Shown piece after piece: positions 20,170 to 31,416 of a stretch of DNA of 64,000 bases (the stretch's first letter is position 1; each line of letters begins with the position of its first letter). The notes beneath the pieces are model-generated. The model did no database searches, was not told where the DNA came from, and worked only from the letters and a program-made list of their open reading frames with translations. The stretch is from Moniliella sp. 'wahieum' (taxonomy: Eukaryota; Basidiomycota; Moniliellomycetes; Moniliellales; Moniliellaceae). A program made the position numbers and the translations under genes. The stretch lies in NCBI GenBank assembly GCA_003971905.1, contig RSEE01000047.1, positions 186,001 through 250,000 of the forward strand, in the 5' to 3' direction.

Positions 20170-21967
20170 ATGCCCCTCGCTACCCCCGACGCGACGCCGG
20201 CCACAAAGGTGAGTTTTCAGGCTCAGTGCTGGGTGCCAGTGCAGGTGGCACTCCTGCTGCGTCCTTGTGCCCCATCTCCCACCCGTCCCATCTTCTCGCA
20301 TGTCCCAGTCCCTTCTTTATGCGTTACGCGTTACGCGTTACGGCGCGTCCTGTGATTGTGATCTTGCCTGGGCCGATATACTGACCATGTCGTCTTGCTT
20401 TACAGACTGCGACCCCTTCTAGGTTGCCGTCTCGCTCGGTTGCCGATGGTCTTCCTCCCGCCCCCGCTCCTGTCCAGGGCTCCGCTGCCCCACCCGTATT
20501 TTGGGACGACGATGCTCGTCAACAGTCGGTCGCACCACCACAACCCTCCGGCTTGCCCCTCGTCAAGGCCATGGACGCCAGCACCGTCCGGGGCTACCCG
20601 CCCAACTGGCGTTCTGACTTTTCACCGGTACGTTCTACTCTCAGATCGCGTCTCCCCCCTCTCATCTTGATCTACCCTGGCGCCCGTCTTGGCCGCGACA
20701 CCAGGTATGGTGCATTCACGTACAGTGGAAATGCACCTGCCTCGAACTCGTCCTCTGGCCTCATCCTACAGTCTTTCGCAGTCTGCTCGCCCACTGAGCA
20801 GGCCTAGCCAGACTCGGATACCGCTCCTCCCCTCTTCCAAACGGAGCACCGTGCACAGCTCTCTAGCCGAACTCAATCGCACGCCGCACCATGCTGCTTG
20901 GGTAGATCATTGGGGTTCGCTTTGCAATGAGCAATTCAGCTTTAAGTTGTGCATATACGTGATGCTAACCGTTTCCATTTTTTTGTATTTCCCTTGCTTT
21001 GCTTTTCCCTCCTCTTGCTTCATGCTGGTGCACTACCACCTTTTAGTTGATGGAGACCAATATGCTCCCACGAGGACAGGCCCCAGGAGACTGGAGTGCA
21101 TCAAGTTCCCCACGCTACAATATGGCGGCCCCTCCACCAGCGCCTTCGTTCGCTGGAATGGGTGACACCCATGCTGCAACGCAATCGTCCATGGCGCCTC
21201 AGGGCGCGTACGCCAGCTATGGTGCTCACTTTGGTCCTTACTCGCCGTCGTCAACACGACCTCCTCCTTCTCTTTATCCACCCGAGCAGGGCGAGCGGAA
21301 CTTGGCTCTACATCCTAGCCCTTACCTCGCTGGCAGCTATGGTGCGGCCCCTCCTTCTGCCCCCACATCTTCGTATGGCACGTACCCTCCTTCATCTGGG
21401 CCCCTTCCTCGACCGGATCGAAGGGGGGTGCCCGGGCCCGAGGGGCCCGGGGGGCTAGCACCCTTGCATCCATACGGGAGCAACAAGGTGCCCGACCCGC
21501 CTTCCTTTGAAGGTGGATCCTCGCTCGTTATGCCTCCCACGGTGACTCACAAGCGCCCCAAGTCCAAGATTGACGGTAACATGCGCAAGCAGATTTGCCG
21601 CTATGCCGAGCAACACCCCGACTTGCGTCAATCGGACATTGCAGCAGTGTACCAAGTGGAACGATCGACGGTAAGCAAGATCCTGAAGCAAAAGTACAAA
21701 TGGCTTGCTCTTCCGGTGGCGGAGGAAGCACCATTGGTGGCCAACCGTTCCACCACCATGCTTCGATCCAAGATCAAGCATGGTCGCACTTCCTCCGCCT
21801 CGCCCGGCTCCACCACAGGCTCCTCTATGCCCTCCCCGCACCCAGGTGTTCCCGCTTCCTTGCAGTCCACCCGACAGGATGATGTTGCCCCGGCATCGGT
21901 CAGCACGACTGCCTGCCCTGCTGGATCGGGGGAAGCAACGCTAGGTACAGCGGCCCCCTCGTCTTAA
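20170..21967 (+). CDS. Psq/CENP-B N-terminal-type HTH DNA-binding protein
   Basis: The ATG at 20170 begins a short exon ending TPATK. Introns of about 195 nt (near 20209-20405), a second near 20629-20704, and a third of about 140 nt (near 20905-21046) are inferred from splice signals and frame. The body is Pro/Ser/Tyr-rich and disordered. The only recognisable domain is a CENP-B N-terminal/Psq helix-turn-helix near 21540-21710. Its key stretch, 'EQHPDLRQSDIAAVYQVERS', continues into TVSKILKQKYKW. No second HTH (CENP-B 'TC5') and no DDE transposase domain follow, so it is neither a whole CENP-B/pogo transposase nor a classical Abp1/Cbh protein. Most likely a sequence-specific transcription regulator. 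Exon borders before 21047 are tentative. Confidence 0.75.
20319..20343. repeat. ACGCGTT heptad array inside intron 1 of the Psq-HTH gene
   Basis: ATGCGTT followed by two ACGCGTT units and a partial copy (palindrome ACGCGT plus T). It lies in the first intron, the only such array seen within a transcription unit. Confidence 0.85.
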
Positions 21968-22231
21968 GCAGCGGCACCTCGATAGAATTCTATTCTCTCA
22001 CTTCCTATATTTGACGCACCTCGTGCGACCTCTTGTTCTCTTTTTTGGAGCTGGCTAGTACTAAGTACGACGGCAGCACGTGTGCTATTGGGAACAATCC
22101 TTTATTCTACTTTGATACATGAAGCGCAAGGGTGTGGTTCATTGGGATGCACTGACAAGGCCGATTAGATTCTCTTGTGCACCCCCCTTGATAGACGATA
22201 GTTCTTCAGACCAAATGTGGAATCAACCTCC

Positions 22232-25200
22232 TTAGGTTAGATACTGGTCCATCGGCTCGCCAAGGACCTTTTCGATTGCCTTGACCAAGTCCTGAGTTGC
22301 CTCGACCACCTCGGCGTTGGGGTTGCCCAACAGCTCGGACAAGAACGGTGCTGATTCCGGAACGAGACCCAGCAGATCATCTCCCGTTTCAGTCCAAAGA
22401 TGCTGCAGCACCTCCAGGGCCGCTGCCGCCACTTCGGTCGACGTCGCTCGCCGTGCTTTATCGAGCAAGGCGCGGTTGACAGACTTTTGAACCCCTTCCT
22501 CGGCAACCGCGCTGACGATGCCCGTTAAGGATTGAGCCACCTTGGTTGCCACCTCGGCCGAGGGAATGGAGCCGGCACCGACCAAGTCGAGCGCGTCAGT
22601 CAAGATGGACACGGCGCGTGCGGCGCGGGTAGCGTTCCAGAAGCCCCCCTGGTCGTACTGGGCCGACTTGGCGATCGACGCTTGCACCTCGTTCCACAGC
22701 TCGGGGTCATTCACCGTGCCTTGGCGCTGAGCCTCGAGAATCTCGAGTTTGAGGTCAAGTACCGTAGCGTCGTAGGAGGAGATGAGTTGCTTGAGTGTAT
22801 CCTGCATGCGGTTGTAGAAGCGGAAGAAGGTGAGCAGACGAGCACGTACGCCCTTGTCCAACACGGGCGTCTCGTCCTCGGCCAAGTCCAGCGCGGCCCA
22901 GTCGTAAAAGCGGAGGAAGAGCGGGCGGAAGAGCGTTTCGTTGAGCTTGAGAATGACTTGCAGGAACGCCGCATTCGCCGCATCCTCGATCGCCGCCACC
23001 GCTGCCTTGTCCAGCGCCCCACCGCGCATCACCGCCTTGCGCCGCGTGTCGAAGGCCTCGAGCAACAGACGGAAAACTGGCTTGTAAATCTTCACCACCG
23101 TCTTGCGATCCTTCTTGGCCACCAAGCGACGGACCAGGTCCAGCAACGCCGTCATCCGTCCCGCGTGCGCTCCATCGCCATTCGCCACCTGCGCCGCTGC
23201 GACCGCCACCACGTCCTCAGCAGCAAACTGGTTGATCACTGTGCAGACCAAGAGCGAGGGCGGACCAGCATGGCGCACGGTCAACTCCACTGCCAAGCTC
23301 ACCAAGGTGGCCAAGTGGCTCGCCATGAACGACGGAAGCGAATGGGCCAGCTTGCCCAGCAACGCGATACACGCCTTTTCCGTCTCGGTGGGCACCGTGT
23401 CGATTGCCAAGGTGCTCCGCACCGCCTCCACAATTGGGACAGTGAAAGGGATCATCCGTGGACCCAACGGACCAGCCAGGTTGGCTAGCAAGCCAAACAA
23501 GGCTGCCTGTACCTCGGGGTGAGATGAAGTGGCTTGGATGGTGCCCAGCACCGAGGGGACCGCCGTTGTCCAGGCAACAAGTGCCGTATCGGGCAGGTCG
23601 GTAGCCAAGGTTTGAAGAATGCCCAAACAAGCGGGGGCCAGGTCGGCGGTGGGGCCGGCGGGCACGGTGGCCGGGATCAAAGCGGGAAGGAACAGCTCGG
23701 CATACCGGCCCAAAGCTTCGCCTCGCCCCTGGCGTGCCTGCAGCTGGCGGACCGACAAGGCAAAGTGCGACTTGAGATTGGCCGAGACAAACGCAACAAA
23801 CTCGTCCGTTGGCATCCGCTCAGCCGCCGCGTCGACGACCTGAGCAGCATGCATCGACACGGCTGGGGCCGAGTAGGCGAGCGCGCGCACAGCCAGCGGC
23901 GTCAGCCCCCGCTGAACTCCGCTGGGCAAGCTTTGAATCGAGGCGGCGATGAATGCGAGTAGGGCACTGGCCTGCTTGGGGGCGTCATCCGTTGAGGTCG
24001 AGTGTTCGTCACTGCTCTCGGCCAAGCGGTCGAGGAAGATGTGCGAGGAGGCTGCCACGGCATCCATGGGGCCAACCGACAGCAGCCGATCCACCTCATC
24101 CAGTGTCTGGAAGAGCGCGGTAAGATGGGCAGGCTCATTGACAAACTGCCCCACACACTGAGGGGCAAGTCAAGGATTGAGGAAACCGAGGCCACGGGCT
24201 TGGCCACTTTTTTGAATTGGTGATCGACAAACAGCATGCAGACCGGACCAAGGAATTGATCCGCACCCAAGACCCGCACCAACAGCTTGAAGAACGAGAC
24301 ACGTCGGTACTTGGGCATGTACTTGGCCGCGCCAGTGAAGATACGAAGGAGGTCGCGGCAGCGTAGTAGAAGAGCAAACTCATCACCTTCGGGAGCCTGA
24401 GCCTTGTAATCCGTCACCAAAGCCGGAACAATATCCCGAATGACCATCTCGACCATAGAGAGGAGCCACGGTCGTCACGGGACAAGAACGAGGATCCGAC
24501 AAAGGTGAAGATGGGCATGATGTTGTGCACCACCGTCTCTGGTGCCACTTGGGCCACTTGGGCCAACAGCTGCAGAACAGAGTGGATGGAAGACACACTG
24601 AGGGGAAGCTTGATGATGCTCAGCAGTACGTCAACCCTGAAGTGAGTCCACAGCAGCGCATCCTTGCGACCCTGAGAGGCAGTGTGGGACAGAGTCTGCA
24701 CGGCGTACTTGATCACCAATTCCGTGTTAAACAGCCCCGACGAACGGAGGTCATTGACCAACTTCATCACGTCAAAGTACTCGGCCACCAGGTCAACAGA
24801 CAACGCCATATTGCGAGCATGGGCCGCACCCAAGAGGATGGTGAGCGCCCCTGCCTGGACCATCTTGTCGTCAGAGCCAGGCTCAGTGCGCCGACTGCGC
24901 TTCGAGGCAGGGGGAACGACCTCCGAGCTTCCCTCGGTCCCAGACTCGAGGCTGGTGCGCAACTCGTCCAGAGCAGACAAGAAGTCTGGTCGCCAATCCG
25001 AAGGGCATGCAACGCATCTACATTCTGACGAGCATGCTCGTCGTTCGCTGTGGCCCCACTGGTGGCAAGCTTGAGGACCAACTCAAGCTGCATGGGGGAC
25101 TGGATGACACGGAAGATGCGAACGGCAGCTTTGCACGCATCCTGACGCACACGACCTAGACGCATACTAGGTTAGTATACTGGCTCCTAAACGGAAACGA

Positions 25201-28200
25201 ACGAAACATACCAGAGGAACTACTCAGCCCCATCTTCAAGACCCGCCATGGTTCAGACGAGCTAGTCATCTTGTCGGACGAGGCAGTGTCATACGAAGCG
25301 AACATGAGGTCGACCACTCGTTCCACCTGCGCCGTTTCTTTCTCGTCGGAAGAGGGGACAGCAAGCGATTCGAGTAGGTCACCCAGAGCCGGAGCGAGAC
25401 GCTGCACCTTACGGCTGGACTGAGCGGCAGCGAACACGGCCAAGAGATCAGCCGTACCTTGCCACGAGGGCCAGGCTACCGCATGAGACAGGAGGTTCTC
25501 TAGAGCCGAATGCTTAAAGTGCACCACCTTCTTCGAGTCCTTCTCGTCGCCTTTGCGGACGACAGTCAAGACCTGACCCAAATGTTGCACGATGTTCTGC
25601 GCCCCAGCCACAATCGCGCCGGCATGTTCGACCAAGCGCGCTACGAGGGACGCAGCATCCTCCACTTGGAGATAGAGGATTTGCTTCGACCGCTCCGCGC
25701 CATAAACAGCGTCGAATGCAAAAATCCCCTCCACTTCCTTGCGCACCGCGTACAGGCTGGCAACGGCTTGCAGAGCACCTGTACCCGCCAGCCGCACGCT
25801 CTCCTCCTTGTCCGCCAGAGGAATGAGCAGGGCAGGCAGGAGGGTTTGCATGTCGAGCTTTTTGCCCTTGGCAGTGTTGCCATGAAGAGAGCACTGGCGT
25901 GTTGCAGTGCCAAAGCGCGGGTGGGGCAGCAACGGAGACGTCCGTCCAGACCCCAGCCAACACGGTGGCTAGGGCGGGACCCAAGGCCTCCATCAGTTGG
26001 AGGAGCAGCTTCTTGGCCCCGGGGGCTCCAAGCACGCCCGAAGCCAGGTTAAGATACACGGTCCGAGCTAGCTTAGATGCATGCGAGGCATCGCCAATGA
26101 AATACTGCTTGCCAATCGTCCTTTCCGACCCGCGCGGCACGGCCCCCCCGCAGCTTGGAACACAGCCGAGGCAAGTTCAGCGGTAACGAGAGGAGACGGG
26201 CCCTTGGATTGCAACGCCTGGGCCGCATGGGAGAGGCCGACGGCCTTGTCCAACGCAGGAAGAGCGAGCAGCAGTTCAGAACTGGACTGCACAATGGCCT
26301 CCCAGCGAGCCCAAACCGATTGGCTCGTCAGCTTGTTCTGGTCCACGTATGCGCCCAGGACCAGCAGCGCGAGACCATTCGATGGCGAGGGCGAATGCCG
26401 TGCTTGCGTGGCGGCAGAAAGAAGGAAGGAGAAGACGGCCTCCGTCTCAGGAGCGGCATCGTGCTGAATGAGGAAGGCAGCAATGGCTTTGGGCACCTCA
26501 ACCGCATCGTTCCCACCCTTCTGGCATGCCCGTAGGAGGGAAGACCAGTACTTCCCCTTACCGAACTGGGCCTTAGCTAGTTCTTTGCGCAGTGCAGTAG
26601 CCACCGCTTTCGTTTCAGGCGTCGGGACCAGGTAAGGGAAGAGGACGGTGGTGAACACGCTTTGCCGCAGAGTCTCCTGCTCCAAGGGCAGCAGAGGCAG
26701 GGCACTGTTGAAGAGGAAGGCGGCATGGAGGCTAGCGGCGGTGGCCTGGGCGCTGGTGAACTGCTGCTGGGCAAAGATGGCAACAATGGACGAGATAACC
26801 TCCTCGGCCTTGGCCAGACGAAGAAGAACGCCATCTTTTCCCCCTTCGTACACCACCTCTAGAACCTCGGGGGCATGGTCGACCAACGCCGACAGGAGGA
26901 GCTCTTTGACGGCGCTAGGTTCGTCCGACGATTGAACCAACTCCTTTAGAGCCAACACTCGTTCCGAGACTTGGTCCGAGTGGGCAGCAAGCCACAAGTG
27001 ATCGTCTGTCGACGCGCCGTGGAGCACAAAGGAAGACTGGGCAATGAGTGCGGTAAGCAGAGACGACGTCTCCTTCGATTGCTGAGAAAGCTGCTTTTGG
27101 TGCTCCAGCGCCTGAGCAAAAGGGGACGGATGCAGCTGGCGCACCTTGGCCAATACATCGACAAGAGCCCGCTGAGCCGAGAAGAGACGGTCCTTTCCGC
27201 CAACCAGGACACCGATCGACGTGTTGACAGTTTCTTGACGGCTCGTCTCGGGAAGACTAGGGGAGAGCAGTAGCAACTCGAGTGCAGTCTCTGCGTTGGG
27301 GCCATGCGTGGCGGGGTCAAACTCGGCCCAGTTAAGAACGATTGTGGTCATCAAGTAAGTAAGGAAAACCGAGATGTCCGAAACGGCCATAGTCGCCTGC
27401 ATAGAGCTGACAGCGCCCGGGAGAGAGAGAAGGGCGCGCACATGGGCAACAGAGAGGACGCGCGATTTCGGGTTGTAAGGGGCGTTGGCCGAGAGAGAGT
27501 AGCAAGCGAGAAGCACAGCCCCCATGGTCTGCTCACCAAGTTTTTGGGGAATGGGCTCCTCGAGCAAACTGTCAAAAGAAGCCGAGATGGCCTGAGAAGT
27601 GAGGTCAAAGCAACCTGCGATGGTAGAAAATAGAATCGAGGCAGTCATCAGGGCATCCTTCCACCCGGAGAGCGTGGACTTGGATCCGCCCTTTTCGAGG
27701 CGACGCTTCGACTGACCGGCCAATGCTGAGGCAGCAGGCAAGAGCAACCGAAAGGTAGGTTGCATCTTTGGGAGCCAGCGTTGCAGTCACCTTGGCCCCC
27801 CGGGACTGAAGCGAAGAGAGAGAGTCGCTGGGCTGGTTTGAGCAAAGGACGCTAAAATGGACCAATGTCGAGAGCCAAAAGCTGGCCAGGGGGCGGTGGG
27901 GAGGAAGACCAGCCAGCGACTTGTCCACCGACAGCACTGTTGAGGAAGGATGGATGAGCGATGCGATCCAGCGCAACAGTTGGACGGCATGCGTAGTCTC
28001 GGTGGCGCTGCTGAGGCTGGAGATCAGCGAAGCAAGAGGGAAGGCACGCGTTTCTGAAGCACCCAGACCGCCAGTGGACGTAGATGACTGAATCTGGCGC
28101 TGGTATGGCTTGAGGAAAAATGCCATGAGCGGAGCCTTGTCCAAGTTGGAGATTTGGACAATGCGGGCGAAATGGGGGGTTTCATGGAAGGGAATGAATG

Positions 28201-28641
28201 TAGCGATGAGGGTCTGAACGTTGAACTCGTGCACTCGGAAGCGGCGGACAAGCCATTCCACCACCTTGGCTACGTGGCGATCTGTGATCAGGTGCGCAAG
28301 ACGCAGAAACCACACATCGAGGTAGGCGTCAAGTTGCCGGTTGTCCTCGACGGAGAGTTGGGTGCGGTCGCGGGCAAGACTACTGTTGCCAAGGAGGTAA
28401 GAAACAACGGGGGCACCTGTTTCTGACTCGGCCCAGTCTGCTAGTCGGGGTGCTCGAGGCAGACTTCATCCCAGCCATTGGCAGCGATGGAGTGGACGGT
28501 GCGCAAGTCTTGGAAGCCGGCCTCGCGGGCCGAGTAGAGGTACGAGGTGACGACGTGAGCGTACTTGTCCTGGGCAGAGGTGGCGAGACGCTGCGCGTTG
28601 AGCGAGCGCAGGTTGGACAGCTGCGACGCCAACGACGACAT
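22232..28641 (-). CDS. UTP10: UTP10/HEATR1, U3 snoRNA-associated HEAT-repeat protein
   Basis: Large scaffold of the t-UTP/UTP-A complex, which assembles on nascent pre-rRNA and supports rDNA transcription and 18S processing. It starts MSSLASQLSNLRSLN at 28641 and ends EPMDQYLT at 22232, about 2,100 residues, between yeast Utp10 (about 1,770) and human HEATR1 (about 2,140). Nearly all of it is alpha-helical HEAT repeats. The C-terminal third has the BP28CT-like block 'PVFRLLLEAFDTRRK' ... 'FRPLFLRFYDWAALD' ... 'LLTFFRFYNRMQDTLKQLI'. One short intron near 25160-25212 separates LSSSSG from MRLGRV. The protein is split over all three minus frames by at least eight single-base length changes, while helix content continues across them. 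Read as an intact gene with sequence errors. Confidence 0.9.
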
Positions 28642-29219
28642 GGCGGAAGCAATGCCTGTGCCGTGGGGGAGGGGGGGGGGGGGAAGGGGGGAAGGGGGTG
28701 TGGCTGGTGAGGGACTGCGGGGAGGGACACCGCGAAAGTATACGCCAAGGTCGAAAAAAAAGAGGGGGCGGAATCAGGTGACGAAATGTCGCATATTCCG
28801 CTCCTACCGCAACTGCCCCCTACCGCCCCCCCGTGGCATCGAGGATTGAATATTGAATGGCGATTGCCGCCAAAGAGCCCTATCGTGCCGGATCCTGCCG
28901 CATTTGGTACACTATACGGTCCCTTCTTCGATTCGATCTACTCAGCATATGGCCCCGCGATAGTTGTGTGCACCAAGTTACCAGCACACCGTCATCTGTC
29001 CTGGTTTCCATCTTGAACACGACCACCTTCTTGTACTCATCGTTGCTAGGTGCTATTGGCCAGAGGGTGAGAACGTGCTTACGTTCCGCCGACTTGTTTC
29101 AAAATTCCCATCGTAATCCTCCCAGGGCCTCCAGCCGCCCGCCAGCCACAACAGAGCTGTAGATCAGATCAATCAGAGGCTGTTGTGGTCCCACCAACTT
29201 CATCTTACGCCTTCGCGTT
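28642..29219. promoter_or_regulatory. Divergent promoter region of UTP10 and the aldo-keto reductase
   Basis: 578 bp between two head-to-head genes. A G-rich tract at 28664-28699, including 13 consecutive G at 28671-28683, starts 22 nt upstream of the UTP10 ATG and would be C-rich in its leader. No heptad array here. Confidence 0.6.
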
Positions 29220-30290
29220 ATGGCCGGACCCCTAACTCTGCAAACAGCAATCCCCCTGTCCGATGGGCATGCCATACCTCAACTTGGGCTCGGTGTCTAC
29301 CTGAGCCGAGGCAGCGATGGTGTGGAATCGGTGAAACGCGCTTTGGGCCTCGGCGTTCGCCATATCGACACGGCCGTGTGGTATGGGAACGAAGCGACGG
29401 TGGGCGAAGGGCTGCACAGTTTTCTCAGCGATCCAAACAAGAATACACAGGGCCTCAAGCGTGAGGACGTATTCATCACGTCTAAGATTTGGGACGACCA
29501 GCATGAAGGTGCACTCGAAGCGGTTAAGGAGAGCGTGGCAAAGATTGGCTCCTACCTGGATCTCATGCTCATTCACAGTCCCAACCCTGGGAAGAAGCGC
29601 GGCTCAAGGCGTGGGCCGGATTGATGGAGGCCAAGAAGCAAGGTTTGGTCAAGTCCATTGGTGTGTCGTACGTTAGCTCTCTGCATTGACCATGCTGATG
29701 CACCCAGCCGACCTCGTCAGGATGACGAAGCTGACGATTTTTTGCAGCAACTATGGTGTGCATCACCTCGAAGAACTGGTTGCTGCTTATCCAAACGAGT
29801 GAGTCTGGGGTCCTCTTGTGTTTGAATGTTCGAGCTCACCTAAATATCGTCTAGTCCTCCTGTTGTCAACCAGATCGAGGTGTCTCCCTTTTTCCAGCGC
29901 AAGGATATCATTTCGTCCGCCGTCGTGGCCAAGTACAAGATTGTCATCGAGGCGTACTCTCCTCTTGGGAAGGGAAAGCATATCGAAGCCCCTGAGATCC
30001 ATGCTGTGGGACGGGTACGTTGATCCTGTTACTGTAACCCATACCCCACTTACTAATCCTTGCATTCTGCCTCTCTTTGTGCTGGCGAGCAGAAGCTGGG
30101 AAAGACTCCGGCTCAAGTGCTAATTCGCTGGTCGCTCCAAAAGGGCTACGTGGTCATTCCCAAGGGAACCGGGCAGCATGTTGATGAGAATGCAAATGTG
30201 TTTGATTTTGCTCTGAGCCCGGATGACATGCGTTTCCTCGATACTCTGGAGACGGGCGAAGGCGTAACCTGGAATCGTATGTATCGCTGA
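29220..30290 (+). CDS. Aldo-keto reductase (AKR superfamily)
   Basis: NADPH-dependent reduction of aldehydes or ketones in the cytosol. The full (alpha/beta)8 signature is present in order: IPQLGLGVYL, 'VRHIDTAVWYGNEATVGEGL' with catalytic Asp and Tyr, FITSKIW with catalytic Lys, and LMLIHSPNP with the active-site His. 'GLVKSIGVS' and NYGVHHLEELV follow, then NQIEVSPFFQRK and VIPKGTGQHVDENA near the cofactor 2'-phosphate site. About 290 residues. Three GT-AG introns are inferred: about 29670-29745, a short one near 29800-29855, and about 30015-30092. One C appears missing in the CCC at 29585-29587, between HSPNP and WEEARLKAWAG. Substrate not predictable; closest in feel to fungal D-xylose/glycerol-type AKRs. 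Confidence 0.93.
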
Positions 30291-30869
30291 GAGCGTGTGG
30301 GTGTGATTTTGGCCTTGGTGCCCCTTACTGACACGTTTGTTTTGCCTTGGACCTAGCTTGCCTTGTCCCTTAGGATGGTCCTCTGGGGGATGGCGCCGCT
30401 TCGGCGGCTGTATGGGCAGGGTGGAGGAGGTCGAGTACCTTGTCCAAGGTTCCACCCGTCATCACCTGCGCCGTGGATGGGCGAGGTGGAGACAAGAGGG
30501 ATCCATCGTTTATCGATTATCTCCCACCTGCGGTCAACCAATCTACGCTGGTCGATGATGATTATCGAGATTATCTATCCCTCTGCTGTGCCATTGCCGA
30601 ATGCATCATGCCGCTATTATGATTATCGCCGAGCTAAGGCGCTCAGCGAGCACTCATCGAGACCACAGGGTCATGGTTATTCTGTTATCGCTCGCTCGCT
30701 CGAACAACCACTGGCTGCGGCCTTGGTGCTGCGTATAAGGCTGTGGAAGACGAGCGTGTCGTCGGAGTTGCGACAGACCCGATTGAGGTGGCGGAAAGTG
30801 GCTGTGACCCAGGCGACTACGCAGCGAACACATCGGCTGTCTGTCCGCAGCTCAAAGCAGTGTAGGATG

Positions 30870-30904
30870 ATGCATGATAGATGATGAGTGATGTGTGATC
30901 GATT
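30870..30904. repeat. Heptad array with variable centres (ANNNNTG)
   Basis: Five consecutive 7-mers beginning ATGCATG, followed by ATAGATG, ATGAGTG, ATGTGTG and ATCGATT. Only the A...T frame and length are constant. Confidence 0.8.
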
Positions 30905-31057
30905 GTTGATCGATGTACGAGCTGTTCTTCTGTGTCCAGATGTGACATGTGACGTCGACATGTGACAGGCGGGAAGCTGCCTTGTACGGCCTGGACCAGC
31001 AAGCCTGCTGCAGCTAGGCTACGCTTGGCAGGCCTGGTTCGGCCCTGGGCACTAGGC

Positions 31058-31160
31058 ACTAACCGGTAACCGGCAACCTGTCAGGCCTTAGGCTAAGGCC
31101 TTAGGCCTCCCGCGGGCCAAGCCGCGCGTCACGCGCGTCACCGGCCATGCATCATGCATC
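31058..31160. repeat. Compound palindromic-word tract (ACCGGT, AGGCCT, ACGCGT, ATGCAT)
   Basis: AACCGGT pairs, TTAGGCCT/AAGGCCTT pairs, CGCGTCACGCGCGTCACCGG and ATGCATCATGCATC follow one another. Spacing is mostly 7 bp. Four different palindrome centres occur within 100 bp. Confidence 0.75.
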
Positions 31161-31282
31161 GGCTAGGGCCCAGATGCCACCTGCCCAGTGTGGCCCAGCC
31201 TGGCAGCACAGCCAGGTACAGCAGACACAGCCCCACCAGGTGCTGTATGGTGCACTGCTGCGGGTCGTCGGAGGCAGACATG

Positions 31283-31303
31283 ATGCATGATGCATGACGC
31301 GTG
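31283..31303. repeat. Three-unit heptad array (ATGCATG x2, ACGCGTG)
   Basis: Three exact consecutive heptads with two different centres, ending about 115 nt upstream of the annexin start codon. Confidence 0.9.
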
Positions 31304-31370
31304 ACGACGTTCGCGGCGCGTGCATCGCAATACTTAAGTCGCGCCGCCCCGCCCCTCTCGCGCCTGCTCC

Positions 31371-31401
31371 TCCCCACCCCCACCCCCACCCCCACGCGCC
31401 C
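31371..31401. repeat. CCCCCA tract just upstream of the annexin start (G-quadruplex-capable on the minus strand)
   Basis: Five C-runs of four or five bases separated by single A residues; the opposite strand reads TGGGGG repeats. It ends 16 nt before the ATG at 31417, so it probably lies in the mRNA leader. Confidence 0.85.
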
Positions 31402-31416
31402 CTGCACCTATCTACC

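Larger units (their letters stand above)
30291..31416. promoter_or_regulatory. Intergenic region upstream of the annexin gene
   Basis: About 1.1 kb, no recognised gene. Repeat loci lie at 30870-30904, 31058-31160 and 31283-31303. A run of CCCCCA units at 31371-31401 lies just before the annexin ATG. Confidence 0.55.

Noticed and set aside
21540-21710. Pogo/Tc5-type DNA transposase
   Set aside because: Only the first HTH is present; there is no second HTH or DDE domain, no terminal inverted repeats, and the gene has introns and long disordered regions like a host regulator.
22532-23522. 318-codon plus-strand frame inside UTP10
   Set aside because: It lies antisense to the conserved UTP10 C-terminal region and has no recognisable motif.
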